Below are positions 37,036 to 46,840 of a stretch of DNA of 64,000 nt, piece by piece. Position 1 is the first letter of the stretch, and each line of letters opens with the position of its first letter. Source of the DNA: Planctomycetota bacterium (lineage in GTDB: Bacteria > Planctomycetota > Phycisphaerae > Phycisphaerales > UBA1924); assembly GCA_963204725.1 (NCBI GenBank), contig CAUJHH010000064.1:43125-107124 (forward strand). The letters run 5' to 3'. The position numbers and the translations under genes were made by a program. The notes under the pieces were generated by a model. The model was not told where the DNA came from and ran no database searches. It saw nothing but the letters and a program-made list of their open reading frames with translations.

Positions 37036-38135
37036 TGCTCGTTCCCTCGTCTTCGATGCGTCGCATCCTGCAGGATCTGCCGCTCCGCAGCCGTGAGGCT
37101 GTCGGCCCCGCTTGCGCCGACTTTCTGGAGGATTCGGTCGACCTGCCGCTCATCCGGTGCATGCGACCGTAGTGACCTCGGTCGATCGGGGGGCCTTCGC
37201 GAATCAGAAAAGACATCGAAGAAATCACGGAGAAGATGCGAATGGCGAATGAAGTAGTAGCCGGCAATCGCACCTCCAAGATGCGCCGCGTCGCCACCCG
37301 CGTTCTTGCCGCCGGAGAGAAGATTCACGAGTGCGAACAGCACGTAGCCGTATGCGAACCATGGCAACGGGATCCCGATCGGGATAAAGAGCAACTGAAC
37401 ACTTTCTCGGGGCTCGATATACGCACAGGCCACGATCACACCGAACACTCCGGCCGACGCCCCAACAAGCGGAAGGGTGGTCTGATGGAACAGCAAGCCC
37501 GGAATCCGGAACGGCAGCACATTGCCGAGAACATTCAGCGCGAGATACATCAGGCCGCCGAAGATGCCGCACACGAGATAGAAGGCCGCGTACTTCTTGA
37601 AGCCCAGGCTCCGCTCGACCGTCCCGCCGAAGAAGTAGAGCCCCAGCATGTTCAGCAGGAGGTGCGTGAAACTCGCGTGCAGGAACTGGAACGTGACCAG
37701 TCGCCACACCTCGACTCTCTGGAATCCCTGATAGGTCGAGAAGTGTCCGAATGCCGTGAGGGGATCCATCGCCTGATACAGCGCGGTGCCCACGATCGCA
37801 TTCGTGCCTTGGATGATGATGGGACGGCGAAAATACGACCCCACCCGAAGGCTCGATCCCGGAGCAACGGGCTGCCCCCCGGTCGTCAGCACCTGATCAA
37901 CGATAACCAGTTTCGCGTCCTTCGAGACCTGTGATTCGACTGACTTGTCGATCAAGATCGGGACGCTCTGTCCCGACAGCAGCAGGCCGAGCACGAACAC
38001 CGCCACGTTGATGATGATGATCCACGCATTGAATGAGAGGAGCCCAAGAGAGCCGACACCCAGGTGCAGCCGCCCGGCACGAGGGCCCGGCTGGCGTCTT
38101 GGGCTTCGTGCATAGTCGCGTTCGCTGATACCCAT
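37032..38135 (-). CDS. Rhomboid intramembrane serine protease with C-terminal helical module
   Basis: This 367-residue membrane protein has a rhomboid fold. Catalytic Ser227 lies in GASAGVFG and His285 in AAHLGGAIAGYYF. It also carries the loop-1 area typical of planctomycete rhomboids. The C-terminus (VDRILQKVGASGADSLTAAERQIL) is a short helical module shared with the S2P neighbour. The ATG at 38135 follows GGAGG at 11-bp spacing; an ATG at 38162 is possible. Rhomboids cut single-span membrane proteins. It overlaps tgt by 4 bp. Confidence 0.9.
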   Translation of the reverse strand: MGISERDYARSPRRQPGPRAGRLHLGVGSLGLLSFNAWIIIINVAVFVLGLLLSGQSVPILIDKSVESQVSKDAKLVIVDQVLTTGGQPVAPGSSLRVGSYFRRPIIIQGTNAIVGTALYQAMDPLTAFGHFSTYQGFQRVEVWRLVTFQFLHASFTHLLLNMLGLYFFGGTVERSLGFKKYAAFYLVCGIFGGLMYLALNVLGNVLPFRIPGLLFHQTTLPLVGASAGVFGVIVACAYIEPRESVQLLFIPIGIPLPWFAYGYVLFALVNLLSGGKNAGGDAAHLGGAIAGYYFIRHSHLLRDFFDVFSDSRRPPDRPRSLRSHAPDERQVDRILQKVGASGADSLTAAERQILQDATHRRRGNEQ

Positions 38136-38279
38136 GAAGCGTCTGGCCTCCGTTTCGGACATTCATCCGCGATTCTTTGCAAGACCGGTGCGACGACTCA
38201 GTCGTTCGGAAGGCCACGGATCGGCGTTCGGGCTCTCGGAGACGCAATTTGGGGAGACGAAGACGACGATTCATCCGAC

Positions 38280-39305
38280 TCATGGTTTCGATGCTCGCTC
38301 CAGCGTCTGGCGTTCCTTCTTCGTCAGACTCCCCATTCCCTCCCTGGAGATCTTCTCAAGGATCTGGTCAACCTCACGCTGGGCCCTGGCTCGCTCTTCT
38401 CTCTCTGAGGCCTGCTTCTTGGCAGCTTTCGCAAAGGCCGTCCGCTCGCGATGGCTCGACTCCGCTGTCATGCGAGCCATCGCAAATCCGCCCGCGTCTC
38501 CCATGAACGCGAGTCGCTTTCGCTCGTACCAGCACGTCATGCCACCGAAGATCCCGATCGCCATGAGCGTCGTCTGCCCACCCACCATCCCGAGAACGAA
38601 GAGCACGCCCGCTCCGACCAGCCCGACCCGCGTCGCGATATCCATCGAACGGTCGTACCCCATCCGGGCCCAGAGAAGGGACTGCAGGATCCGTCCGCCA
38701 TCGAGCGGAAACACCGGACACAGCACGTTAAACGCCAGGAGGATCAGGTTGGTGTAGTACGCCCACCACAGCCCGACCATGGCCCAGCTGTCCATCGCGC
38801 TCAGCGGGCTCCGCGGCGAGAACGGGTTGAAGATGACGCTCTCCCATCCCTTGCCGAGAGCGAGCAGCGCGAAGCCAAAGACCGGCAACAGCAGCACGTT
38901 GACCAGAGGCCCCCCCACCGCCGTCGCAAGGTGCGCTCGCCACGAACTCGGAGGGCGGCACATGGCCAGCCCACCGAGCGGCCACATCAGGATTTCGTCC
39001 GCATCACCATTCACCCAGCGACAGGCGAAGCAGTGCCCGAACTCGTGCAGCAGCACGATCACGAACAGCAAGCCCATCCCCATCGCCATATATCCCACGC
39101 CGATCGTGTCGCGTGATGCGGACCAGATCAGCTGCGAGATCACAAGGACGACGAAGAGAACGTGAACCTTGACCCTGATACGGAACGCAGTGAACAGCGG
39201 GACCGCCCACGAGAACGGATTCTCGCCATTCCCGAAGACTCGGCGCAGCCACGCCCCACCCCGTGAGCGTCCCGCGTCGCGATAGTCTCGGTCTTGCCAG
39301 CCCAT
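38280..39305 (-). CDS. Site-2-type M50 metalloprotease with C-terminal helical module
   Basis: This 341-residue membrane protease has zinc motif HEFGH at 87-91 and, further on, the FPLDGGRILQ segment that supplies the third ligand Asp. About six hydrophobic helices are visible. The C-terminal 60 residues are charged and helical and end in VDQILEKISREGMGSLTKKE, closely matching the end of the rhomboid next door. S2P proteases cut membrane-spanning regulators. The start is the ATG at 39305; an earlier in-frame ATG at 39368 would overlap the Nudix gene. The rhomboid follows after 144 bp. Confidence 0.9.
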   Translation of the reverse strand: MGWQDRDYRDAGRSRGGAWLRRVFGNGENPFSWAVPLFTAFRIRVKVHVLFVVLVISQLIWSASRDTIGVGYMAMGMGLLFVIVLLHEFGHCFACRWVNGDADEILMWPLGGLAMCRPPSSWRAHLATAVGGPLVNVLLLPVFGFALLALGKGWESVIFNPFSPRSPLSAMDSWAMVGLWWAYYTNLILLAFNVLCPVFPLDGGRILQSLLWARMGYDRSMDIATRVGLVGAGVLFVLGMVGGQTTLMAIGIFGGMTCWYERKRLAFMGDAGGFAMARMTAESSHRERTAFAKAAKKQASEREERARAQREVDQILEKISREGMGSLTKKERQTLERASKP

Positions 39306-39315
39306 TCCACGCTTC

Positions 39316-39888
39316 CTAAAGCAAGCCCTTCCGCGCCGCCAACAGGAGCGACAGAACGGACTTCCCATCGGCGAGATCGCCGCTCTCGATCATGGACAAC
39401 GCCCGTCCCACCGGCACATGCTCAACCGTCAGCCACTCGTCTGGCTCCGGGCGCGATCCCACGTGCTCGAGCTCGCGGGCAACAAAGGACCACATCACCT
39501 CGTCCGTCATGCCCGGAGTGGTGTAGAAGCGAGCGAGCGGAACCAGATGCTGGGCTCGAAAGCCGGTCTCCTCGACGAGTTCACGATGCGCTGCGACCTC
39601 GACCGATTCTCCCCTCTCGATGGTCCCCGCCGGAAGTTCCCAGATCACCTTTCCATGCGAACCGAGCAAGGGCCGGAAGTTCCGAATCATGACAACCACA
39701 CGTCCCTCCGGGGTATCGAGCAGCGGCAAAAGCACCACCGCCCCGGGGTGTCTCACACCGGCAACGTCGTAGGTCGCTCCGTCGCGCGCGAATGTCACTT
39801 GATCGAACGAGAACTTACGAGTCTCGTGCAGCGTCTTGCGTGAGACGACCTGGGCCATCAATCCATCCGTTCTCGACGTGTCATCCAT
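39316..39888 (-). CDS. Nudix hydrolase, ADP-ribose pyrophosphatase type
   Basis: This 190-residue enzyme has a complete Nudix box, GTIERGESVEVAAHRELVEE, with the Gly-x5-Glu-x7-Arg-Glu-x-x-Glu-Glu order intact. The GMTDE stretch and the N-terminal strand pattern resemble ADP-ribose and ADP-sugar pyrophosphatases. The precise substrate is uncertain. The ATG at 39888 is chosen as the start giving a normal family length; an in-frame ATG at 39936 adds a low-complexity stretch. It is the first gene of the long minus-strand run and ends 10 bp before the S2P gene. Confidence 0.88.
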   Translation of the reverse strand: MDDTSRTDGLMAQVVSRKTLHETRKFSFDQVTFARDGATYDVAGVRHPGAVVLLPLLDTPEGRVVVMIRNFRPLLGSHGKVIWELPAGTIERGESVEVAAHRELVEETGFRAQHLVPLARFYTTPGMTDEVMWSFVARELEHVGSRPEPDEWLTVEHVPVGRALSMIESGDLADGKSVLSLLLAARKGLL

Positions 39889-39942
39889 CGGTCGATTGTA
39901 CCTTTCGCTGCCGCTTCGGTGGCTCGGGGAAGCCACTCGCCA

Positions 39943-41301
<1,359 letters not shown>

Positions 41302-41376
41302 TTAGGAACCCCGCGTGATACTCGGCGTGTCGTGATCGCTGCAGATCGGGTAAGATGCACGCTCGGATCGAAAGTC

Positions 41377-42084
41377 ATGCCAACCTCACCCGAAGGATTC
41401 TCTGAACGCATCGATGGCCTCCGCCATGAACTGGTGGCCCAGGCCCGCCGCGTGCAATTACTGGTGGAAGGCGCGTTCAACGCGTTCTTCGCCCGGGATG
41501 AAGAGCGAGCGACCGCGGTTCTGGCTCAGGACGACGAGATCGATCGGATTGACGTGGAGCTTGAGCGGGCCGCGGTCGCGTTGCTGCGAGACGCAACCGG
41601 GCAAGGCGCCCATTTGGACCAGGTCCAACTCCGTCATGTGCTGACGATTGTGAAGGTGAACAACGAGTTGGAACGCATCGCCGACGTGGGCGTGGCCATC
41701 GCCGAGGCGGTGCCTCGCTTGCCCGCGTCCATGCCGCCCCCTCCGCCGACGCTGCGCGTCATGACGAACAGCGTCGTCGGCATCGTCCGCGATGTCGGCA
41801 TGGCGGTGGATCGTACCGATGCGCGACTGGCAAAGGTGGTCCTCCAGAGCGAGGATGCCGTCGCGGCATTCAAGGCCGCACTCCTGAGGAACGCCGAAGA
41901 GCAGATTGCTTCGGGAAAGATGGCTGTGGACGCTGCGTTCATCATCCACGAACTCGCCACCCGCTGCGAAGATATCGCGGATCACAGCACGAATATCGCC
42001 GAACAGATCCTCTACCTTGCGACGGGCACGATCATGCGCCACATGCAGGGGCACTGGGTCGAGATCCCGCCAGTCCGCGGCTGA
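41377..42084 (+). CDS. phoU: PhoU-like protein
   Basis: This 235-residue all-helical protein has two PhoU repeats. The metal-binding helices show NNELERIADVGVAIAE and IIHELATRCEDIADHSTNIAEQIL, matching the family motif E-R-I-x-D-x-x-x-N/x-I-A. PhoU represses phosphate uptake or modulates PhoR in other bacteria. No pst or phoR gene is nearby, so it may serve another phosphate-responsive system. The frame is open far upstream into the eno antisense region, but that part has no protein-like composition, so I start at ATG 41377. Confidence 0.9.
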   Translation: MPTSPEGFSERIDGLRHELVAQARRVQLLVEGAFNAFFARDEERATAVLAQDDEIDRIDVELERAAVALLRDATGQGAHLDQVQLRHVLTIVKVNNELERIADVGVAIAEAVPRLPASMPPPPPTLRVMTNSVVGIVRDVGMAVDRTDARLAKVVLQSEDAVAAFKAALLRNAEEQIASGKMAVDAAFIIHELATRCEDIADHSTNIAEQILYLATGTIMRHMQGHWVEIPPVRG

Positions 42085-42123
42085 ATCCGTTTGTCCGCGA
42101 CGTTGAAGCCGCGGGTGGCCTCA

Positions 42124-43251
42124 TTAGGCCTTCGGAGCCTTGTAGAAGGGCATCGCAACGAGCTTGCCATCGAGCAGCCCTCTGCCCGTGTCCACTTGAA
42201 CAGCACGACCGGCATCTGCGACGTCCGCGTCGACAAATGCCATCGCGATCGGCTTACCCAGGGTGGGGCTGAGGCACGCGCTAGACACCGTGCCGGAGGC
42301 CTTACCATCGGCGAGCACAGCGTAGCCCTGACGAGCGGTGCGTTTCCCCTCGATCTCGATCCCGACCAGCTTGGTCTTCGGACCGCCCGAGTCGCGAACA
42401 CGCTTGAGTGAGTCTTGCCCGACGAACGCGAGCCCCCCCTCCTCCTGGTCCTTGTCGAGCGAGATTGCAAAGTCGATGCCGCAGCCGAGCGCATTGATTT
42501 CTTCGCCCAGCTCGTGCCCATAGAGCGGCATCGCGGCCTCGAGCCGGAGCGTGTCTCGCGCGCCGAGACCCGCGGGCTTGACGCGAGCGTCCGCGTCTTT
42601 CATGTTGACATCTTTAAGGAGCAGCTTCATCGCCATGCCCACCATCCCGGCGGGCAGGATGACCTCGACGCCGTCTTCGCCGGTATACCCGGTTCGGCTC
42701 ACGATCAGCTTGGCGATCACGAGATTCTTGACCGCAAACCTGTACCGCTTGAGCGATGGCACCTCGGAGCTGACTCTCGCAATCAAGTCCATGACCTTGG
42801 GGCCCTGGAGCGCGACCATCGCCGTTGACATCGTGTCGTCCGACACCTTCGCGATGAAATCGCCCGCAGATCGGATACGCTCCACGTGAGAGACGATCTT
42901 CTCACGATTCGCGCCGTTCACGACGACAACAAAGTCGTCCTCCTCGACCCGCATGACGATCACGTCATCGCGGACGCCGCCCTGTTCGTTGCACATCAGC
43001 GAATACCGGCACTGGCCGGCAACCATGTCGCCGATTCGTCGCGAACAGAGACGCTCCAGGAGACGCCGGGCGTGCCTGCCCGTGAACCGAAGCCGTCCCA
43101 TGTGCGAAACATCGAAGATCCCACCCGAAGTGCGCACCTGGTGGTGCTCCTCGTGGATGCCCGAGTAGTACATGGGCATCTCCCAGCCGGCGAAATCGAC
43201 GAGCTTGGCGCCGTGGTCGACGTGAAAATCATACAGGGGGGTGCGTTGCAA
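42124..43251 (-). CDS. gcvT: Glycine cleavage system T protein (aminomethyltransferase)
   Basis: This 375-residue folate enzyme takes the aminomethyl group from the H protein and makes methylene-tetrahydrofolate. It has the family N-terminus TPLYDFHVDHGAKLVDFAGWEMP, then FDVSHMG, SRTGYTGEDGVEV and PAGLGARDTLRLEAAMPLYG. Start choice: no in-frame ATG is at the domain edge, but a TTG at 43251 has GAGAGGAG 6 bp upstream and gives exactly the family start. The longer frame to 43326 is Arg-rich and rejected. The other gcv genes are not in the window. It lies downstream of panC on the same strand. Confidence 0.93.
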   Translation of the reverse strand: MQRTPLYDFHVDHGAKLVDFAGWEMPMYYSGIHEEHHQVRTSGGIFDVSHMGRLRFTGRHARRLLERLCSRRIGDMVAGQCRYSLMCNEQGGVRDDVIVMRVEEDDFVVVVNGANREKIVSHVERIRSAGDFIAKVSDDTMSTAMVALQGPKVMDLIARVSSEVPSLKRYRFAVKNLVIAKLIVSRTGYTGEDGVEVILPAGMVGMAMKLLLKDVNMKDADARVKPAGLGARDTLRLEAAMPLYGHELGEEINALGCGIDFAISLDKDQEEGGLAFVGQDSLKRVRDSGGPKTKLVGIEIEGKRTARQGYAVLADGKASGTVSSACLSPTLGKPIAMAFVDADVADAGRAVQVDTGRGLLDGKLVAMPFYKAPKA

Positions 43252-43257
43252 CGCGGG

Positions 43258-43265
43258 CTCCTCTC
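43258..43265 (-). promoter_or_regulatory. Shine-Dalgarno site for the TTG start of gcvT
   Basis: On the minus strand this reads GAGAGGAG, 6 bp before the TTG at 43251. It is a stronger match than any site upstream, and supports the unusual start codon. Confidence 0.7.
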
Positions 43266-43339
43266 GGCGTGCGGCTCTCTTGCGGCACGCGTGTCGCTGT
43301 GGTGGGCAACACGCTACACCAGCCAAGTCGCTTTCGCCA

Positions 43340-44221
43340 CTATCGAGTTGGCCCGGTTGCCCAGTCGCAATTGTCGATCAGGCGAACACGCCCGACACGG
43401 GCCGCCACAAGCACACGGCACGGGGCATCGCCAGCACAATCACCGGCGGGCACCGGCAGCAGCGTGCCGGAATGACGGATGGTCGCGTACTCCCTTCGGG
43501 CCCCATGAGACCGCAGAACGTCGTTCATGGCCCGCTCTGCCTCGCCCGCAGAGGTGGCAACGCAGGCCGCTTCGAGAGCGGCAAAGAGTCCCAAAGCTGC
43601 AGTCCGCTCCGGACCCGAAAGGAACCGGTTGCGGCTGCTCATCGCCAGCCCATCGGACTCTCGCACCGTTGGCGCCGCCGCTATCTCGGTATCGAGCCCT
43701 TCCTGAGCGGTCATCGCACGCACAACCTGAATCTGCTGCCAGTCCTTCTCTCCGAACACCGCGACGGAGGGGCGCAAGAGCTCAAAGAACCGCCTCACGA
43801 CCTGGCAGACGCCCGCAAAGTGGCCGGGCCGGTGAGCGTCTTCAAGCCCGGGATCCACGGCAACACCCGGGAGAGCGGGCGTTGGGACATCGGCGCCCAC
43901 CGGATACACCTCGCTGACGTCCGGCGCGAAAGCCGCGGTGGCGCCGCTCGACTCGCAGAGTTCAACATCTGCGTCCAGTGTTCTGGGGTAGCGCTCAAGA
44001 TCCGACCTGTCGTTGAACTGCGTCGGATTCACAAAGATCCACACGACGCATCCCGATTGGATCCCGCGCTCCCGCGCGATCCGAACCCCGCGTTCGACAA
44101 GTCGGCCATGTCCTTTGTGTAGCGCACCCATTGTGGGCACGATCACCGGACCAGCATTCGACCGCCAGCCGGCTCCGCTGAGCCATTCGTTGAGTTCCGA
44201 CCGAGTTCTGAGAACGATCAT
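43340..44221 (-). CDS. panC: Pantothenate synthetase
   Basis: This 293-residue enzyme joins pantoate and beta-alanine with ATP for coenzyme A synthesis. The ATP-site motif PTMGALHKGHGRLV carries the expected HxGH-type signature. FVNPTQFNDRSDLERYPRT, HRPGHFAGVCQVVRRFFELL and FGEKDWQQ follow, and DGLAMSSRNRFLS is the KMSKS-like loop. All catalytic regions look intact. I start at ATG 44221, which opens straight into the enzyme; the longer frame covers a Ser/Arg-rich region that overlaps the next gene. It is 49 bp downstream of the PilZ-like gene. Confidence 0.95.
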   Translation of the reverse strand: MIVLRTRSELNEWLSGAGWRSNAGPVIVPTMGALHKGHGRLVERGVRIARERGIQSGCVVWIFVNPTQFNDRSDLERYPRTLDADVELCESSGATAAFAPDVSEVYPVGADVPTPALPGVAVDPGLEDAHRPGHFAGVCQVVRRFFELLRPSVAVFGEKDWQQIQVVRAMTAQEGLDTEIAAAPTVRESDGLAMSSRNRFLSGPERTAALGLFAALEAACVATSAGEAERAMNDVLRSHGARREYATIRHSGTLLPVPAGDCAGDAPCRVLVAARVGRVRLIDNCDWATGPTR

Positions 44222-44270
44222 GGCAAGCAACAGTCCGGGGCCAGCCCCCTCGGAGTCAAGCCGGCCGCGA

Positions 44271-44750
44271 TTACCGACCCGTGCTGAGCCGCCGGACAAT
44301 GGTGTCCAGCCATTCGCGGATTGGCCGCTCCTCAGGGACCTCCAGCAACTCGATCTCGACTCGACAGAGTCCGTCGCCTTCATACTCGCATGCCGTCACC
44401 TTGCCGAATAACGGAACAGGGGACGAATCGATCAGGTGAACGGCAAGCAACACGTGTCGACCGGGATAGCACATCCGGCGTGACATGAACACGAGCCCGG
44501 ATCGATCGAGCTCTCGACCTCGTGCCCCCCAGGTCGAGACCGGTCGCCCGCGGTCGTCAAGCTCGGCGACGTCGAGCTCCGCCTCGAATCGGTGGCCCTT
44601 TCGCGGCTTCGGCGTTGCGAACGGAGTGGGCTTTGGTGCCGCGACCCGCCCACGCTCGCCCGCCTCGGGAGCGGGTGGCGGCGGGACCCACGGTGATGCG
44701 GGCTCGTCGTCCAAGAAACTCACGCCTTGATCGGAATCCATTGCGCTCAT
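44271..44750 (-). CDS. PilZ-like protein
   Basis: This protein of about 159 residues has an acidic/Pro-rich N-terminal third. A beta-rich C-terminal domain follows, with the pattern RGRELDRSGLVFMSRRMCYPGRH and GKVTACEYEGDGLCRVEIELLE. That order resembles the PilZ fold, which binds cyclic di-GMP, but the second signature lacks the exact D/N-x-S-x-x-G. Nucleotide binding is therefore uncertain. I favour the ATG at 44750 (GGGAGAG upstream); the ATGs at 44741 and 44777 are alternatives. It is divergent from the glycosyltransferase. Confidence 0.65.
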   Translation of the reverse strand: MSAMDSDQGVSFLDDEPASPWVPPPPAPEAGERGRVAAPKPTPFATPKPRKGHRFEAELDVAELDDRGRPVSTWGARGRELDRSGLVFMSRRMCYPGRHVLLAVHLIDSSPVPLFGKVTACEYEGDGLCRVEIELLEVPEERPIREWLDTIVRRLSTGR

Positions 44751-44853
44751 CTCGTGCTTGCTCTCCCGCATGCCCATCGGACCGAACGGGACCGCGACCG
44801 AATCGGCACTCCGCCTAGCACGCCAAGTTCACGGATTCCTACACTGCGCAGAC

Positions 44854-45843
44854 ATGCCTACCGCTGTCACACGCCATGTTACAGGACCTGATCGGACGCG
44901 CGTCCACCTGCTCATCCCGACGCACACGCCGCGCCACCTGGACACGTGTCTCGCGGCTGTCTCACTCCAGACCGACCCCCCCGACACGGTCGCCGTCACG
45001 TGCGACACCGACGCTCAGGAGATCGAACGACTCCTTGGGCGGGTATGGCCGCTGGTTGCGCACAGGCTTCGCTCGCTCGGGCGCAGAGAGCCCCGGCTCC
45101 TCTACGTCGCCCGTCCCTACCAGAACGAGCCTCGCCTGAACCAGGTCCGAAACAACGGTCTCCGAGCGATGCTGGACTCCGGGGCTGAACCTGCAGACCA
45201 AGTGGTGACGATCGATGGCGACATGGCGCTATCGCCAGAAGCCATCGCAAACCATCGGGCCCTCGCGGCACGTGGGAGTGATGTTGTTGTTGCGTTTCGC
45301 GTGAATCTGACGGAAGCGACCACCCGGTCGATCCGAGCCGACGATGTGCTCGCGGAGAGTGAGCACGCATGGATGGCACTTGACGCGGGCCAGCGCGAGG
45401 CAATGTCCAATCGTGATCGAAGATGTCGGAGACAACTCTTCTTCCGAAGGGCGCTCCCGTGGCTGTCCAAGGCCCACAAACCCAAGTTGCTCGGAGGCCA
45501 CCACGCCGTTCGGCTTGGTGCTCTCCTCGCGGTGAACGGATACGACGAGCAGTTCGTCGGATACGGCTATGACGACGACGATCTTGCCCGAAGGCTCCAT
45601 CGTCTCGGCGGGCTCTCGTGGTCGATCGCGGTCGCAATGATCCCCGCGTTCCATCTGTGGCATCCGACGCGAGCTCCGAGCCGCCCGACTGACGCGCCGG
45701 GGTACTCTCGATTCAGGCGCCGAGATCTGCCGGCCCGAACGGAACGCGGGATTGAGAACCCGCTTGCACAGCCGGCCCCGAACGTGATGCCGGTGCCCGA
45801 CGAATCGCAGGTCCTCGCCGCGAACGCATCCAGACGCGAATAA
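44854..45843 (+). CDS. Family 2-type glycosyltransferase
   Basis: This 329-residue GT-A glycosyltransferase has an N-terminal strand and loop VHLLIPTHTPRHLDTCLAAV, a metal-binding TIDGDMALS (DxD), a conserved VAFR region and a C-terminal motif VNGYDEQFVGYGYDDDDLARRL similar to the galactosyltransferase C-terminal signature. The donor and acceptor sugars are unknown. It has no membrane helix, so it is cytoplasmic. The ATG at 44854 gives the domain start; an upstream in-frame ATG at 44758 is rejected because it overlaps the divergent gene. Its 3' end overlaps the small zinc-ribbon ORF on the other strand. Confidence 0.82.
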   Translation: MPTAVTRHVTGPDRTRVHLLIPTHTPRHLDTCLAAVSLQTDPPDTVAVTCDTDAQEIERLLGRVWPLVAHRLRSLGRREPRLLYVARPYQNEPRLNQVRNNGLRAMLDSGAEPADQVVTIDGDMALSPEAIANHRALAARGSDVVVAFRVNLTEATTRSIRADDVLAESEHAWMALDAGQREAMSNRDRRCRRQLFFRRALPWLSKAHKPKLLGGHHAVRLGALLAVNGYDEQFVGYGYDDDDLARRLHRLGGLSWSIAVAMIPAFHLWHPTRAPSRPTDAPGYSRFRRRDLPARTERGIENPLAQPAPNVMPVPDESQVLAANASRRE

Positions 45844-46066
45844 GGCAATCCGAAGCGACCCATGCCACACCAACAGCAAGGTCCTTTCCGGTCAAGCCCT
45901 CCATACTCGCGAGGGAGCGGGGTGGCCTGGCGTACAAATCACCCCCACACGCGGGACATTGGTATGTGGCCCACCAGCGGCGACGCTGGAGCCCCCACCC
46001 TCGGTCGCCACACATCACGCACATGACGCGGGTCTGACGCCGCCACCATTCGAATACGCTCTCCAC
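45713..46066 (-). CDS. Possible small zinc-ribbon protein
   Basis: A 117-codon frame starting at GTG encodes two CxxC pairs (CVMCG and CPACGG) followed by DLYARPPRSLASMEGL. The spacing fits a zinc ribbon, and the Arg/Pro segment after it looks like a conserved tail. It fills most of the 308-bp gap after the glycosyltransferase gene. Its 3' third overlaps the last 131 bp of that gene on the opposite strand, so the real end may differ. No strong ribosome site is visible. This is inference from cysteine pattern. Confidence 0.45.
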   Translation of the reverse strand: MESVFEWWRRQTRVMCVMCGDRGWGLQRRRWWATYQCPACGGDLYARPPRSLASMEGLTGKDLAVGVAWVASDCLIRVWMRSRRGPAIRRAPASRSGPAVQAGSQSRVPFGPADLGA

Positions 46067-46151
46067 GGTGGTTCAATCTACCGCGCTCGGCTCCGGCACG
46101 GAAGCCGATCTTTGTGCGAACTTTGGAACGTCGGTTCAAGAAGGGAACCCG

Positions 46152-46835
46152 ATGCCTGTGGTCGACTTTGCCAACTGGTCAGACCGGCTCGAAGCGTTGG
46201 CTCGCCCGGCGCTTCCAGATGCTCCTCTCGGGCCGCGGCACCCGGTCGAGGCAAAGCACGAGTACGCCACGCGGTTCCTAGACGAGTGCGGCGATCGACG
46301 CGCGACCGACCTTTACCTGATTTCACACCTTCTCGGACTCGATGGGCCGCCGAACCCGCCTCGAACAGGGGCGAGCCCCGACGAGCATGCCTGGCACGCG
46401 GTCCAAGCGCCGGATGCGCCTCTTGGTGCCCTGGAACTCCGCGGCGACGGCGCGTTGGCTCCGTCCGAGCGATCCCGAGGGATCGAAGCATGGACCGAGA
46501 TCGAACTCTCTTCGTTGCACGCCCTGGCGACCATCGCGACGATGCGGAATGATCCCTCGCTCAAGGACCGGTGCCGCCGCGCTGTCGAATGGCATCTCGC
46601 CGAACTCCAGCCCGATAACGGCACGAATCGCCCATGGGCGGTGCATGCCTTTGTCTGGGCCTCGTCAACGATTCCTCACGCCAAGCAGCACGCCGGCACA
46701 CTCGTTCACAATGCATGCGTGCAACGTGGCCGCCCGGAGGCGCTCTCCGCGCTCATTCTGCTCCACAACGCAAAGATGCTGCGGGTGTTATCTCACGCAT
46801 CGGATGAAGCGGCCAATCCAGCTGATCCACGCTGA
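46152..46835 (+). CDS. Uncharacterised all-helical protein
   Basis: I do not recognise this 227-residue protein. It is soluble, has no signal peptide or membrane helix, and is rich in Ala, His, Leu and Trp. The segment RAVEWHLAELQPDNGTNRPW and the spacing of helices around it resemble alpha/alpha toroid repeats (terpene cyclase or cellobiose-epimerase type folds), but no catalytic motif is visible. The ATG at 46152 has a weak AAGGGA site; an upstream ATG at 46068 is possible. It converges on pyrG with a 5-bp gap. Confidence 0.65.
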   Translation: MPVVDFANWSDRLEALARPALPDAPLGPRHPVEAKHEYATRFLDECGDRRATDLYLISHLLGLDGPPNPPRTGASPDEHAWHAVQAPDAPLGALELRGDGALAPSERSRGIEAWTEIELSSLHALATIATMRNDPSLKDRCRRAVEWHLAELQPDNGTNRPWAVHAFVWASSTIPHAKQHAGTLVHNACVQRGRPEALSALILLHNAKMLRVLSHASDEAANPADPR

Positions 46836-46840
46836 GGCCG

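Noticed and set aside
42117..42130. Small GGCCT/AGGCC hairpin between phoU and gcvT
   Set aside because: The stem is only five pairs and includes the gcvT stop, so it is too weak to call a terminator.
43252..43339. Glycine riboswitch expected before gcvT
   Set aside because: Only 88 bp separate gcvT from panC and no riboswitch-like fold is visible.
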